DNA of 64,000 bases from Moringa oleifera (taxonomy: Eukaryota; Streptophyta; Magnoliopsida; Brassicales; Moringaceae): assembly GCA_021397835.1 (NCBI GenBank), contig JAJFZO010000034.1, positions 9,377,501 through 9,441,500 on the forward strand. The letters run 5' to 3'. A program made the position numbers and the translations under genes. The notes below the pieces were generated by a model, which saw nothing but the letters and a program-made list of their open reading frames with translations, searched no databases and was not told where the DNA came from. Within the stretch, counting starts at the first letter, position 1. The number at the start of each line of letters is the position of its first letter. Positions 40,491 through 52,771 of the stretch are shown here, one piece after another.

Positions 40491-42345
40491 CGATAAACTC
40501 TTTAGTGACTAACATGTACATATATTCAACATATATAGTGAATATTACAAACAAACAATCAAAAATATAAATTATCCTTTGAAACATGTAAACAAGACAC
40601 AAAACAATATAAATTAATTAACGAAAGATCATAACTTAATGAACGAGAATATATATAATTTTGCTATGTATAAACTTAATTCACAATATAAAAAAAAATA
40701 TACGTTTTTTGAAAAACATCTTACGATTTCAAAAATAATCCATGGTTATGAAATATTTTTAAAATTAAACACAATTTGACCTATTAATGTAAGTTTATTC
40801 ACAAAATATACACGATAATAAGAATTAAGTCATGATTCTGCACTTCAAAATATATTATTTACCTTTTTTATGTTTCTCGCTTCAAAATAATTTATGTGAT
40901 TAAAAACCGGTTTAAAGATGAGCTTGAACATAACTAGACAACATATAAGCATAAACATTCAAACATTAAGCCTAAATCATCATCATAATGAGAAAAAAAA
41001 TCATGCTTTCTAACTTATGGATATCGAAAAATGCTGTGCTATTGATGAGATTGAAAACAAAGAATTTGACCTCAAATTGTCGAAAAATGACATTAACGTA
41101 CGTCCAGAGAAAAGTGAAAAAGTGAGATAAAGAGAAAATCGGTGTTTCAAATGCATTATTTTTTCGTTTCTTATTGGATAACATATTTTGTAATTACAAG
41201 TAAGGGATAGAGGACATTTTTTGTGTATCTATTAAAAGAAGTGCCAAAAAATAATTTATTAATTTTGATTATTTTGAAGTTTATATCTTTATATGGATAG
41301 TTTTTATTTTATTTTAATTTATTTGGATTTTTAATGACTCATAGTTGTGAGAGTGGGCTTGTACAGCAAATTGTGTGCCAATTTATTTCTGAGTTTGAGG
41401 AAATAAGATAAAAATATAATAACCCCATTGGAAATACTGAAGTAGTCGTCCAATGTACATGAAAGTGGACACTGCCATTCTTAAGAAGAACACTTGTGAT
41501 GTGATGAGGTGCATCTTGAAGCAGGCAGCATTCGTTTTCACGCCAGCAAATAATATTAATATATATGGCCTGAAGAGGTCAGTGACAGCGAAGGTACAGG
41601 GAAAATGTGAGGACACTTTGATGTTTGTAAGAACAACAACAGAGAAACCCAGTGAATCTTTCTACCGGAAAATTTTGTCCGACAAAAGTAAAGGTCATGG
41701 AATCAATCAAGCTTAAGTTTGCAAACCAAAATTGTGACTAAATCTTTCAATAATCAATTAGGATTTGCTTTGGTTAACAATCTTTTATATAGGATTCTCA
41801 AGTTGTTGTACAAATTGTTAAGCAATGGAGGAAAGTTATCTCACAAAAAAGTTTCAAATCACTTTAAAATTGCTTCAAAAATGACTGAAAACATAAAGAT
41901 AGCTGCTGAAGTTGCCAATCAATTACCTGAAGTAATAAGATAATCATGAAAAAAGAAGACGACTTAGATATATAGCCAAACACACCCATTGATTTTCAAT
42001 GTGAAACTAACCTGATCTTTACTTTTTTTTTTTTACCATCAGAGAGTAGAAGTTTCACACTTTGACTAATAACAAGATAGAATTTTTGGATTTTTTTTTC
42101 CCTTAAAACTCTCTATCACTTGGTTTTAATTAATGATTATTGAAAAGTCAATGGTATAAGTTGGTACATAATACAGAATGAATCCCAAGCGTATTTTCCA
42201 GATGCGTGCTGCCTTTTATGGTTCTTTAATTACTGTAATGAATGAAGACTATATAGCACCATCTTGTTAATTATTTAAAGAGTGTTATAAGGTATCAGCT
42301 AGCCTCAACCCTTTTGGATTAGCAAGAGCAAAGGGATAGCTTTAA
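40491..42345. other. Intergenic sequence and MPC2 promoter
   Basis: No gene recognised. The left part is AT-rich and probably belongs to the transposon block. The frame at 41453-41716 (plus) is not recognised. TATATA at 42250-42255 lies about 95 bases before the MPC2-like start and is a plausible TATA box. Confidence 0.45.
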
Positions 42346-43374
42346 ATGGCAGCTTCAAAGCTTCAAGCGCTATGGAACCACCCCGCAGGGCCTAAAACTA
42401 GTTCGTTTTCTTCTTTCTCTACGCCCTTTTGTTTTCAGTTTAGCAATAAGTATCTGTACTTCCTCAAGGTTGAATCGATTGGGGCTGCTGCCCTCTTCGT
42501 TTCATTTTATTGTATGATCTTCTTTACCTATGGTCTTAATTATAATCGTTCATCAGTGTCATTTCCAATGAAATATTTATTAATAATTTTAGCTTAATGG
42601 CCGGCGTAGTGTCTGATGGATGAACGATTGCAGTTCATTTCTGGGCGCCAACTTTCAAATGGGGTATCAACATTGCAAACGTTGCTGACACATTCAGGCC
42701 ACCTGAAAAGATATCATATCCTCAGCAAGCAGGTTTTAATGATTAACCTTTTCAATCCTCAGACTGTTTCCGTCGTTATAACATCATGAATGTATTAAGA
42801 GCGCATTAATGACCTCAAAATTGAGTTAATTCACTGGTGCCTTGCCATATAATTATTATGCTCATGATGCAGCCCTTGCATGCAGTGGAGCCATCTGGGC
42901 GAGAAACAGCACTGTGATCATTCCGGTAACGTTCTTCTTATTAAGTTTCCATATATGATGAATGCAGGCAGGACACCAGGGACCCAAACGCGCGCCATGG
43001 TGTCGTCTCGTCTGTTTTTGTTTTTTTTGGCCTTGTTTTTCACAGTTTAGGTCAATGCTCTTTTGTTTTCAATATTTGCAGAAGAACTGGAACCTTTTCT
43101 GTGTTAGCATCGCCACGGTTGCAACTTCCTCCTACCAACTTGCACGTAAAATCCAGTAAGCCGTCCCCTTCTGTCTTAATAATTAATGGTTCCCATCTCT
43201 ACTCTCTCCACGCTGTCTAGTTGGTGTTTCGTATATCCTGAAGTAGATTTATCATGGTATATTAACATAATATGTTCAAATTTACCACTACTTGAAACTG
43301 ATTCCATCTTTTTTTTTTTAATGATATCCAGGCACGATTTCCTTCCTGGATACAAAGAAGCTGCTGCCTGTTGA
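42346..43374 (+). CDS. MPC2: Mitochondrial pyruvate carrier, MPC2 type, 5 exons
   Basis: The small inner-membrane protein that, paired with an MPC1 subunit, imports pyruvate into mitochondria. Exons: 42346-42400, 42634-42732, 42873-42925, 43082-43155 and 43332-43374, joining in frame to 107 residues, the usual plant length. The N-terminus MAASKLQALWNHPAGPKT runs across the first junction into IHFWAPTFKWGI, then DTFRPPEKISYPQQ, SGAIWARNSTVIIPKNWNLF and YQLARKIQ, all recognisable family blocks. The plant relatives I recall are Arabidopsis MPC3 and MPC4, which belong to the MPC2 branch. The tail HDFLPGYKEAAAC is short and ends in Cys. Each of the four introns has GT-AG ends, and there is no break. 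Intron 1 would be read through as 83 codons if unspliced. Confidence 0.92.
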
Positions 43375-44287
43375 CAGTTTCACCCGGCCCAAGTTGTTTC
43401 CATGATTAACTTGGGAGTTGCTTTTGGCTTATTTGGCCTAGCCTTGCTGTCTCTGCTTGAATAAGTGCTAATGGGTCATATATACATATACATTCAACAA
43501 GATTGCATTTCCTTGTAGACTATGTTCTTATGTAGAATTAAGATCATGTGAAACAGTGCAAATAATTCAATAATATATAAAAATGGACCTCAATCCTCAG
43601 ATGGGAGTACTGTTTCTTTCACAAAGATATGATCCACCTCATTCTGGTGTGTCACTTGAGGTCAGGACTTACAAAACAAACCAAACCAACAACCTTCTAT
43701 TCATAATTAGCCAAGCAAGAGAGTTTTATGTGTTAGTTAAAAATAAATTTGTTTTACTTTTTGATATTACTAACCCCAGAATTAGGATTGTAATTCTCTT
43801 ATTCAACATAAGATATCTGAGCTTTTTTTTTTTAAGGCCATTTTAATGCATTGCTTGAACCTTCTTCATTTGGGATTTCTTTATTTACAGGTAGATCCCT
43901 TTTATATTTTAGACTTTATGAGCTTTAATGAAGGATTTGACCTCGTCTCCGGTAATTGAATTGAACATTACGTGACTTGAACTTAAATCGCTTAGATTAA
44001 ATCCCAAAAGTCCACTATATCACTTGTATTAAATTTTGTTTTAAAGAAATCATCTCCCTAACCAGCTCAAAGAAACTCCTACGCGTGAAAAAGAATATCA
44101 TATTCCCAGGGAGGCCAACGTCAGTGACGTTGCCAAACAATACTACTTCTAGATGTATCTCTACTACCAGACGCCACGCCAGCACCTGCGCAAACATCTA
44201 CTCCTCCAACCTTCCTATCGCGCACTTTAGCACGAATGCCCCTAAAATATGTAAAATGCGCAGCCTCTTATCCTGCACATCCATGCC
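43375..44287. other. Spacer between MPC2 and the UBL-WLM-PUB gene
   Basis: Holds the MPC2 3' UTR and the promoter of the next gene. No other gene or repeat is seen. Confidence 0.45.
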
Positions 44288-44585
44288 TATATAAGTACAT
44301 CTATTGACCACTTTCCCCTGTTAGATGTTCTGATATTGTGTCCTTGGTGTTTGCCCTTGGAATCTTCGTTTCTCACATGGAAGTCTGATCAACACAACCT
44401 GAGGTAAATCTTCTAAGGAAATTCTCATTCAAATTATATATATTATCCCTAATCGCTTTGTAACTTTGAAATTCTGTTTACATATGACCTCTTAGTTGAT
44501 TACTTATCTTTTCTGCAGTATTTTGGAGTCTTTGGTGTTGATCCGGAACATCGGCACTTCCAAAATTTTGAGATTTTGAGGCATG
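44288..44585 (+). promoter_or_regulatory. TATA box and two 5' leader exons of the UBL-WLM-PUB gene
   Basis: TATATAA lies at 44288-44294. A first leader exon probably ends at 44403 (CTGAG|GTAAAT) and contains a tiny upstream ORF, ATG GAA GTC TGA, at 44377-44388. A second exon runs from 44519 (after ttttctgcag) to 44585, where it ends exactly in ATG|GTTAGT. If this joins the exon at 46981, that ATG is in frame and the protein would begin MHEMQQS. Confidence 0.55.
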
Positions 44586-44929
44586 GTTAGTCCCTATTTC
44601 GTCAGTTTTAGCTTATTTTCATCACACTAGCTGAATTTTATGTTCGTTTAAATGTGTTGATGTTTCATTGCTTTGGAAAGCCCTCAATTGCTCTTAGAGT
44701 TGTTTCATTCATGTGGTTTTTCTAATTCTCCATGTTTGGATTCTGGAATTTGAATTCTTAGTTTCTTAACATTTTGTTTGTGTTTTTGTGTGTTATGGAA
44801 GAATAGTTCAATATTTTATATGCAGGTGGTGAACAGTCTTATCTTTTAAGCATGGCTCATCAACCATGTATCTCCTAACTAAGTTTTGCATGTGGTGCTT
44901 AAAATGCTTCATTGAAATAGAGGGAAAAA

Positions 44930-44948
44930 AAGAGAGAGAGAGAGAGAG
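44930..44948. repeat. (GA)n microsatellite in the first long intron
   Basis: About nine AG units following aaaaaa; lies in the intron between 44586 and 46980. Confidence 0.85.
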
Positions 44949-45079
44949 TCCCTGCATGGAAATGTTTTACCATACATTAACATCTGTTATATTTTACTAG
45001 TTTGATAATGTTTTAGTTGGCATCTTTTGTAATTATCGACATTAGGGTTATTGGCCAGTGATTTGAAGAGCATGTAGGA

Positions 45080-46040
45080 TACAGCCAATTATGCAAAAAT
45101 TGCAGATAGAAACTTGAAGTCTTGTTGATTCTATCATATTACGAAGACAAAGAGCAACTCGAGAGAAAATAACTGTTATATTTTCTTGTCAAACTAAACT
45201 CACTTTCTATGTGCTTTCCCTTTACACTTTCTAGAGCTTTATTTATAAAACTTATACAAGTTTTAAAAAATAAAAATTGAAAAGACCAGACTGATAGGAA
45301 AATACTAGCATGAGAAAAAAGAAAAGAAAAAAGAAACAGAAACTAAAATGAAATCTAATAATGATTCTAACTAAGAAATCCTAATAAAGATCCTATGTCT
45401 ATTCAAACTTAAATTAAATCATTATGGATTTTCTTTTTTGTGAATTGATAATTACTCCTAACATCATTCTCTTGGGTTGGGAGAAACTGGACTTTGAGTT
45501 TAACTTTCCCTTGCCACAGTCAATTGGCTTACAACATAATTCTTTCCATCTCTTCTTTGTTAATGGCTTCATATGGTTTAAAAGTATGTTGTTTCTTGCA
45601 TCTGTAATTTTTTCTACTTGATCATCCAAGTAATAGATGTCAATGCAAATATATCTTTTCTCCAAGTAGCCTTCTTTAAAATGTTTGGTAGTTGCATCCT
45701 TTAGTTCGTTTGTTGTGAAAACATACCATATGTGATCAAGTTTCTTTCTGTCTCCCATATACCGATCAAAGAACTTGACATTTGGAAAAACAACATCATC
45801 ACTAAATCTATGATGGAGAGAAGTAACAATGGTTGGCTGACCTTATTGCAAATCAAGACTTTTATCAAATATGTGATACTTGACCTCATTGAAGATATTA
45901 TCACCTGGATAATCATCATAGATTGGTGGAGAGCTCCAGCCTACCTAATTATAGTCATAGACTTCAAGATCAACAATGTAATAATTTTGGTGGTCCTAAT
46001 CATCCACGGTAGACTCTTGGGGCAGAATATGTGTGATGTC
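45080..46040 (-). mobile_element. LTR-retrotransposon relic in the intron of the UBL-WLM-PUB gene
   Basis: On the minus strand, 45990-45414 reads as a nearly continuous frame (SPPIYDDYPGDNIF, HRFSDDVVFPNVKFFDRYMG, KKLDHIWYVFT) that looks like a retroelement polyprotein of a type I cannot place. It is followed (45400-45080) by sequence like an LTR, with a TATAAATAAAGCTC phrase at about 45248. It lies antisense to the host gene. Two stops are seen in the frame. Confidence 0.4.
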
Positions 46041-46986
46041 TAAAAATCTCAGATCTTTTTGTTAACATGTGTTAATTGTTGCATGAACAACTTTACAACT
46101 ATGCAACATCAACCATTGTTAACCCAGCCATCTGTTGGCTCAACAGGTTTACCTGCTGTTGTAATCATGAAACTTTAAATCTCTGTGCCAACCTAGCCAT
46201 ATCTTGTGTTAACAGCTTTTTTTGATAGGGGTTTGTACGATTATCTTTATGGTCATAGGCCTTTATATGTTGCCTTTACAGTTTATTAAGGCATCCCTTT
46301 TGATGGCATAATAAACAAGAAACAGAGCTTAGTTTTATGTTGACTTAGGACAAAATGGTAAAAATTTCATGGAGCAATACAAACCCGGAACATGCAAGCA
46401 GAATATTCAGAATGCTTAATTTTGGAGTTGCCTTTCAGTGTGCTTTAGGTATGTATTCATTATGTGAAAATTTTTTGACATTTGTTTGTTACACTGGTTA
46501 AGATTTTCATACTTATTTGGACGTATTCTCAGTATACAAATTAGAATTTTCCTAGTGCAGCTGTAGTCCTTGAAAATCCTAATTATGTAGCTTGTTGTGT
46601 AGTGGTTGTTGCCATTAAGCCTGTCCATGCTGCGTTATATACTTGCACTGCCAAAAAGCAGAAATCCAGAAAACACAACCTAAAATGGGAAAGACAAACT
46701 AAAAAGGAAAACTAGTAAGGACAGTACTTAAGAAACCCTAATTAAGGTGTTATTTTTATTGAAGACATAAAATTAATCAAGTCTATTTCCCTGTTGCAAA
46801 GAATATGTTTTTTACTCCTGCATCAGTCAACCATTTTGTCTTCAAAATTTCCGTAGAGTTTGGTTTTATTTTGTTGAGCTGCTTGATACCATGAGTAAGC
46901 TTGCAATGAAAATTGCTTCAGCTGTAGTGTGTGAACAGAAGCTGTTTACTTTTCCAATTTTAATTTTTGTTTTTGCACAGCACGAG

Positions 46987-49900
46987 ATGCAACAGTCAGG
47001 AAGCATGCTTAAAGTCCCTGTTCTATGGAGAGGGAACAAGTATGTTGTGGAGATGAATTCGTGTTCGTCTCTCAAGGAACTAGGGGATGAATTGCAAAGG
47101 TTAACTGATGTCAAGGCAGAGACAATGCGGCTCATTGTTCCACAATTGTCTAAGAAATGGTCAAAATTGTTGTCTCCTTTCTCTGATGAGCACTCATGCT
47201 TAAGCTTGCAAGAGGCTTTGATTATTGAGGTGTCATTTTTCTACTTGTTTATGGTATCTGTAGATGTTTCTGCAAAATGTTGATGATAAATTTCTTTTGC
47301 AAGTCATAATATGTTCAATGAGTGTTTCTGATTAGTGACACCTGGTTCCTCTGCTCATTATAAAACCTTATAGGGGAGAGGAGAAAAAGGTCATAGCATC
47401 ATACCTGTGGATGTATTTCTTGTTTCTGGGATAAAATGGTCACATGCTTTTGATCCACGAGGGATGTGAGGATGAGACTTGTTTTACTTGCACAGTATCT
47501 TATAATTTGACTTGAATTTTGTGAATTATCAACCAAACCCAATGGAATGGCTTGACATGTCCCTCACTAATTTGGATGCATTTAATGCTTGAAATTAGTT
47601 AGAAAGGGCAGAGGTTTAACCTTCTGTTTCTGTACACATTTGACCAAAGCAACCATGCTGTTAATGTTCTACCATTGATTTCTAAATGTGTTAAAATCAT
47701 CTTGTCATAAGTTTTCTAAGCTGGGCCTTTTATTCGACGAAGTAAGTTCTGCAAAGGTGCTTATTCTTTACTGCAATTTCAGGGGAAGTCCATTAGAATG
47801 ATGGGGGTGTCGAAAGATGAAGTTGATGGCATTTTGCAAATCGCAAAGACAGACTTGAGAATAGCTGGATTTGATGAAGAGGAGAGGAGATTGAGGCAAA
47901 AAATGTCATATGGACCCCATTCCTCACCGAAACTTCCAGAAGGACCTTATATTTTTTGTGATTTTCGAACACTTCAAATCCCTGGAATACAGGTATATTT
48001 TAGAGTTTTCCAATTACTTAATCTTACATATTATGAAGAAATTGCGTCAATATAGTTTGTGTTTGAGGTGCTATTTAGGTAAAGATGTTACAATTTCAGA
48101 TAGGCACGCACATGCAATAGAATATTATTGTCGAATTCATTGAACTACTAAAAAAAATTGCACACTGTGCCCATTATATGTGATTTATTAACCTATCATT
48201 TAGATGACTAAGTAGATTCCTCGTGCGTTTATTATTGATAAACTTTTGTGAGGCAGCTTCTACATGGGGTTCAGTTAAATTGTACCTGTACTTGTGTACT
48301 TACATGTAATGATATCTACAAGTAACTGAAGAAGTACATAGACATACATATGACCATGAATTTCTGTCTGTTTGATTAGCTCTGACATTTGTATCAAGCA
48401 TTCTACTGTAAAGATCAAAATTTTTTTTCTTTGCCCTTTCTACAGGGTATCACAGATGAAATCATGGCCTTATGAACTATTACAGTTCTCACACTATCCT
48501 TGAACAGCCGATTATGTATAATATTAACAACTAATATCTTGAAATCAAAACATTTTTCTACATTAGTTACGTTTATATTTAATTAATGATGTAGTGCATA
48601 TATGTACTCTTTTAACTATGCTTAATGTGCATGCATGCGTCAACACTTAAAAGAAGAACTATTTGGTTAGCTCAAGCCTAACATGTCCGACATGAGAGTT
48701 GAACCCTGTATATGAAGGGCCATACTTTGCACTAGGTGCCCTTGTTGCAAAACATTGCCGATGAAGTCGCACTTGGATGATTAACCGTGGCATACTTAAT
48801 GATATATTTAGGTTTACATCTCCCAGTAAATTCAATCACTTTTAATGTAAGCTCATTAAGATAAGAAAACTTGTTATTCGTCTTCAGTTGGTAGGTGAAA
48901 CCTGGCTCTAGATCTTGTTTGTGTGCGTGTTTGTCTTTGTGTGCGTGTAAGTTATTGTTTATATGATTTAATAATATGGGGAAAATATTATAATTTTGTT
49001 AAATTCTCTCCTTATGGTGTCTAAATCTCTCAAGCAATTGATAAGCTGCCTTATTTTGAGCTGATTGTTTTTTCGTAATGGCTTACCTCTAGTTAAACCC
49101 TCCAGCTTCGGAAGCATTGAAAAGAATGCATATGCTTGCTGCAGACCCTGGTATTGTTGCCATTATGACCAAGGTATTTGTCAATACATCTATCCCCACT
49201 TTAATGAGTGTATAACCTAGCTCATAGAAATGTATGACGAATTTTCTGTTGATTGCTTCCTCTTGAAAGCATCGTTGGCGCATAGGAATTATGACTGAGA
49301 TGGCGCCAGTCGGTTATGTAGGTGTGAGTCCCAAATGTCTTCTTGGCTTCAATAGGGTAATGGACCTCTTAAGTACAACAAATATTATATCCAGTTTTAG
49401 CTGCTATTTTTTTCCCCCCTTCTTCTGTTGGATCCTTTCAGTAACTCAGATTATTCTGCTGCAGAACCAGGGAGAGGAGATATCCCTGCGTCTTCGAACT
49501 GATGACCTCAGGGGTTTCCGGAAATATGAGAGCATTAAGAAAACTCTATTGCATGAACTTGTATGCCTTATTCTTAACAGCTTCGCAGCTCTTACCAATG
49601 ATTTTATTGGGTTTTGGTTATTTAATATGATTAAAAAGGGAACTTACATAGTTCTTATTTTATATTTCAGGCTCACATGGTATACTCTGAACATGATGAA
49701 AACTTCTATGCTCTCGATAAACAGGTAACTTAATGCATGCTTCTGCCACTGCAAGTTCATTAATTGTGGTTTAAGGCTTGAGGCAGCCTTGGCTTGATTA
49801 GATACATCTTATGACAGTTGAATCAAGAAGCTGCTAGCTTAGATTGGACTAAGTCCAGGGGTCGCATGCTGAGTGGAGTCAGGCATTCAGAGAATTATGA

Positions 49901-51834
49901 AGATGATTATTTCTATGAAGGTACTAAGATTTCTTCATTAAAGCTTGGGGGAAATAGGGAAGATCAACTGGCAAGTGCTCGTGCCTCTTCCGTGGCTGCT
50001 GCTTATCGTCGTCTGGCAAATGATTTTGGCAACTATGTTGGAACATCAGGAGTAACAGTAGAAGCAGACCATGATAATTCTGGGTCTGATATCTGTGACG
50101 AATCTAATCATATAAAGTCTATGAGAGATCAACATATTGAGAACCTAGAAAAATCTCATGAGCCAGACCCTGATGACCATTTTTGCAATCAAATAAAGTT
50201 TGAACCCAATCCCGATGATTCTGAGCATGGTGGCTGTTTGGAACCTGATCCTGATGATTCTCATTGTAGTGGCATCTTGGAACCTGACCCTGATGATTCT
50301 GGAGCTCTTAGGAATTCTAGTGATATTTACAGACCTGGTCATCATTCTGAAGCAACCAAGATGCCAGATGGCTTGGTCCTACCCTGTGATGAACCTGATC
50401 CAGGTGAAAAAGTAGTGGAACTGAAAAATTTGTTACTTGCAAACAAGACAAGATCTGGTGGTCATTCAATGATGATTGAGACTGTGAAAGATCAAACCCA
50501 TTCTCTTAGAGAACCTGATTGTGATGAGTGTCGAGCAAATGGATTTGTGCAGGCAGAACCTGATCCTGATGATAGTATGGTGGATCGACAGGGATTGTCC
50601 AGTATGGGAATTATTGAACCAGATCCAGACGATGAAGAAATACAGAGAATCCAAAATTCAGTCACTGCTGCTTGTAGTCGATTGCAGAGAGCCATTGGAG
50701 TGCTGCAAGCTGAAGTTAATCCAACAGAGGCTACAACTGTGTTGCAGACTTTATTTAAGATAATCAGGTCTGTTTATCTGGCATGTTGATTTCCTAATTT
50801 TCATTCTTTTTCTTTTCTTGGTTTCTTGTTCATTACTACTTATGAGCCCATTGGCATAAAGACATGTAAGTCTACCTCTTCAAACTATTCAATGTGGCAT
50901 GAAACTAAAGATGCAGCATCTCGCAAGCTACTTACAGACACTCAGTCAGCTGGATCCAGCATAAATAACTCCTATTATTTTGTCCTCTGGCTTAATGTTG
51001 GATTGTTTTTTTCCTCTTACAGGAACATAATAGAACACCCAGATGAGATGAGATTCAAAAGACTGCGGAAGGTAAAATTATTGTTAGCCATGATAAAATA
51101 TCAAATCATAGTTAGCTGGGACAAAATATCCCTTGCATTAGTATCTTGCCTAAATTCCACATCTAATCTATGTCCTTCGCTATTGATGGATGATCTAATG
51201 CAGGCCAATCCTGTGATTCAGAGGAACATTGTGAACTATAAAGGTATGCATCTCTTAGTGGTTTGTATTTTTAATAAGTACCTCTCATAGTTTCTATCAG
51301 AACTAATGAATTATGTTATGGTTGGTCGTGTGAATAACTGCTGATGTACTTGAGCAATATTTTGGATGATGTATGCATTGATTCTTTACTACTATGTTTA
51401 TGATTTGCCTGCCAGTTGGAGTCCTTGCTGTTATGGGTGCCACAGCATCCTTAGCTCCAATGTGGGTTGAGTTGAAAATGATAGAGATGGACTTAGGATA
51501 GCTTGCATGAAGCTTGAAAGTTGACCACTCTGACTAGTCAATTTCCAGTTCAAATAGTACACCCAAGGAACCTTGGGAAATGAAGTTAATCAACTTGCTG
51601 ATATTTGGGGGTAAAGGTGTTGTGTTCTCTAGTTGAGTATTGTATTTGAGTATAGTTTTCAATTCTTTTTATTCCTAAATTGCAGCTGCTATGGAGATTC
51701 TTTTTCTGGTCGGTTTTGTGGAAGATGTTGTTTTGGATGAGATTGGAAAGGCAGAAACTTACCTAGTGTTGAAGCGGAATGATCCAGGTTTGCTGTGGTT
51801 GGCCAAATCTTCCCTGGAGAGCATTGCCAACTAG
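46987..51834 (+). CDS. WSS1B: UBL-WLM-PUB protein, WSS1-type DNA-protein crosslink protease, 10 coding exons
   Basis: Exons: 46987-47229, 47783-47992, 49093-49173, 49270-49356, 49465-49560, 49671-49724, 49818-50767, 51023-51071, 51204-51243 and 51686-51834, joining to 652 residues. Residues about 8-81 are a ubiquitin-like domain (VPVLWRGNKYVVEM). About 135-260 is the WLM zinc-protease domain with HELAH and a further His (H237, E238, H241, H247); the active-site motif is split by an intron. Residues about 365-540 carry eight EPDPDD-like acidic repeats. The last 100 are a PUB domain (VNPTEATTVLQTLFKIIRNI), which in this family binds Cdc48/p97. WSS1 and SPRTN relatives cut proteins covalently stuck to DNA in the nucleus. 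As I recall, the Arabidopsis relative with UBL, WLM and PUB is At5g35690. The start may instead be the ATG at 44583, three residues longer. It looks intact. Confidence 0.88.
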
Positions 51835-52771
51835 TCACAGACGAATCAGCACATGGACATAAAGGGGCAAGATATATACTTTCACAAAATAGAAAACCAA
51901 ATATATACTAAAGTGCTGTTGTCTTTGGGAATGATAATTTCCATGGTTGTTGAAAAATATATATACTTTTGTTGTTGTTGAAACAATGTACTGGCTATGT
52001 TGGGAGCTCCCAATACAGTTCTAGACCCGGATTGTGGTTGGTGTATGTAAAGTGACCATGTCTTTCTCTACACATTAGTGCTGAGCTGATATCATTACAG
52101 GAATGCTGCAGATATGGGAGAGAAATAATCACCCCTCTGCCCCAAAATAAGAGCCACTGAAAATGCTTTAGGTTTACCCATTTCCATTAAAAAGACTTTT
52201 TTGGATCAACTGCAATGATCAGCTTACTTTAAGCTTCTAATACAGAACTTTTGACTGACTGGAAGGTGAAATAGAACAGGGTGGCATGAAGAACAAATAT
52301 TTATCACTGCATTGTGGATTGTAGCAGCTTAAATGATGAGAGGTGAACTTTTTACAACATCAGAGTTTAAGAAAGTCTGCACATCAGCTCAGCATCATCG
52401 AGCAAGATTTTAGAGCAGGCATCACCAAAATGTAATAAATACAAAGACACAAGTATAGCAACATACAGTTTGAAGAGCAAACAATCCAGCATCACAAAGC
52501 ATGGTCAACACTTTTTGGGATCTGCTTTAACCAAATGTGAGTGGCTCAAAAAGATTATCTTGTGTAAGATTAGGGAAACCGCCAGAATGTGCACTTCCGT
52601 TAAGATATATGGCACCAAGAGCATATATTTTGACCCACCAAACCTCACAAACCATAGAGTTTCAGCATTCACTCCTGCTACAGCCAAAGTTTACACAAAA
52701 ACTCATCAGGGTCAGGATTCATGTATCTTCTGGTCAATGCTTGATTTTGCAAAAGAGAAGATAGATGTCAT
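51835..52771. other. Convergent spacer between WSS1B and IBR5
   Basis: The two genes face each other tail to tail; this stretch of about 0.94 kb holds both 3' UTRs. A 143-codon open frame at 52470-52901 on the plus strand overlaps the end of IBR5 and is a shadow frame. Confidence 0.6.

Noticed and set aside
41453..41716. 87-codon open frame on the plus strand before MPC2
   Set aside because: Not recognised and not linked to other exons; no evidence beyond length.
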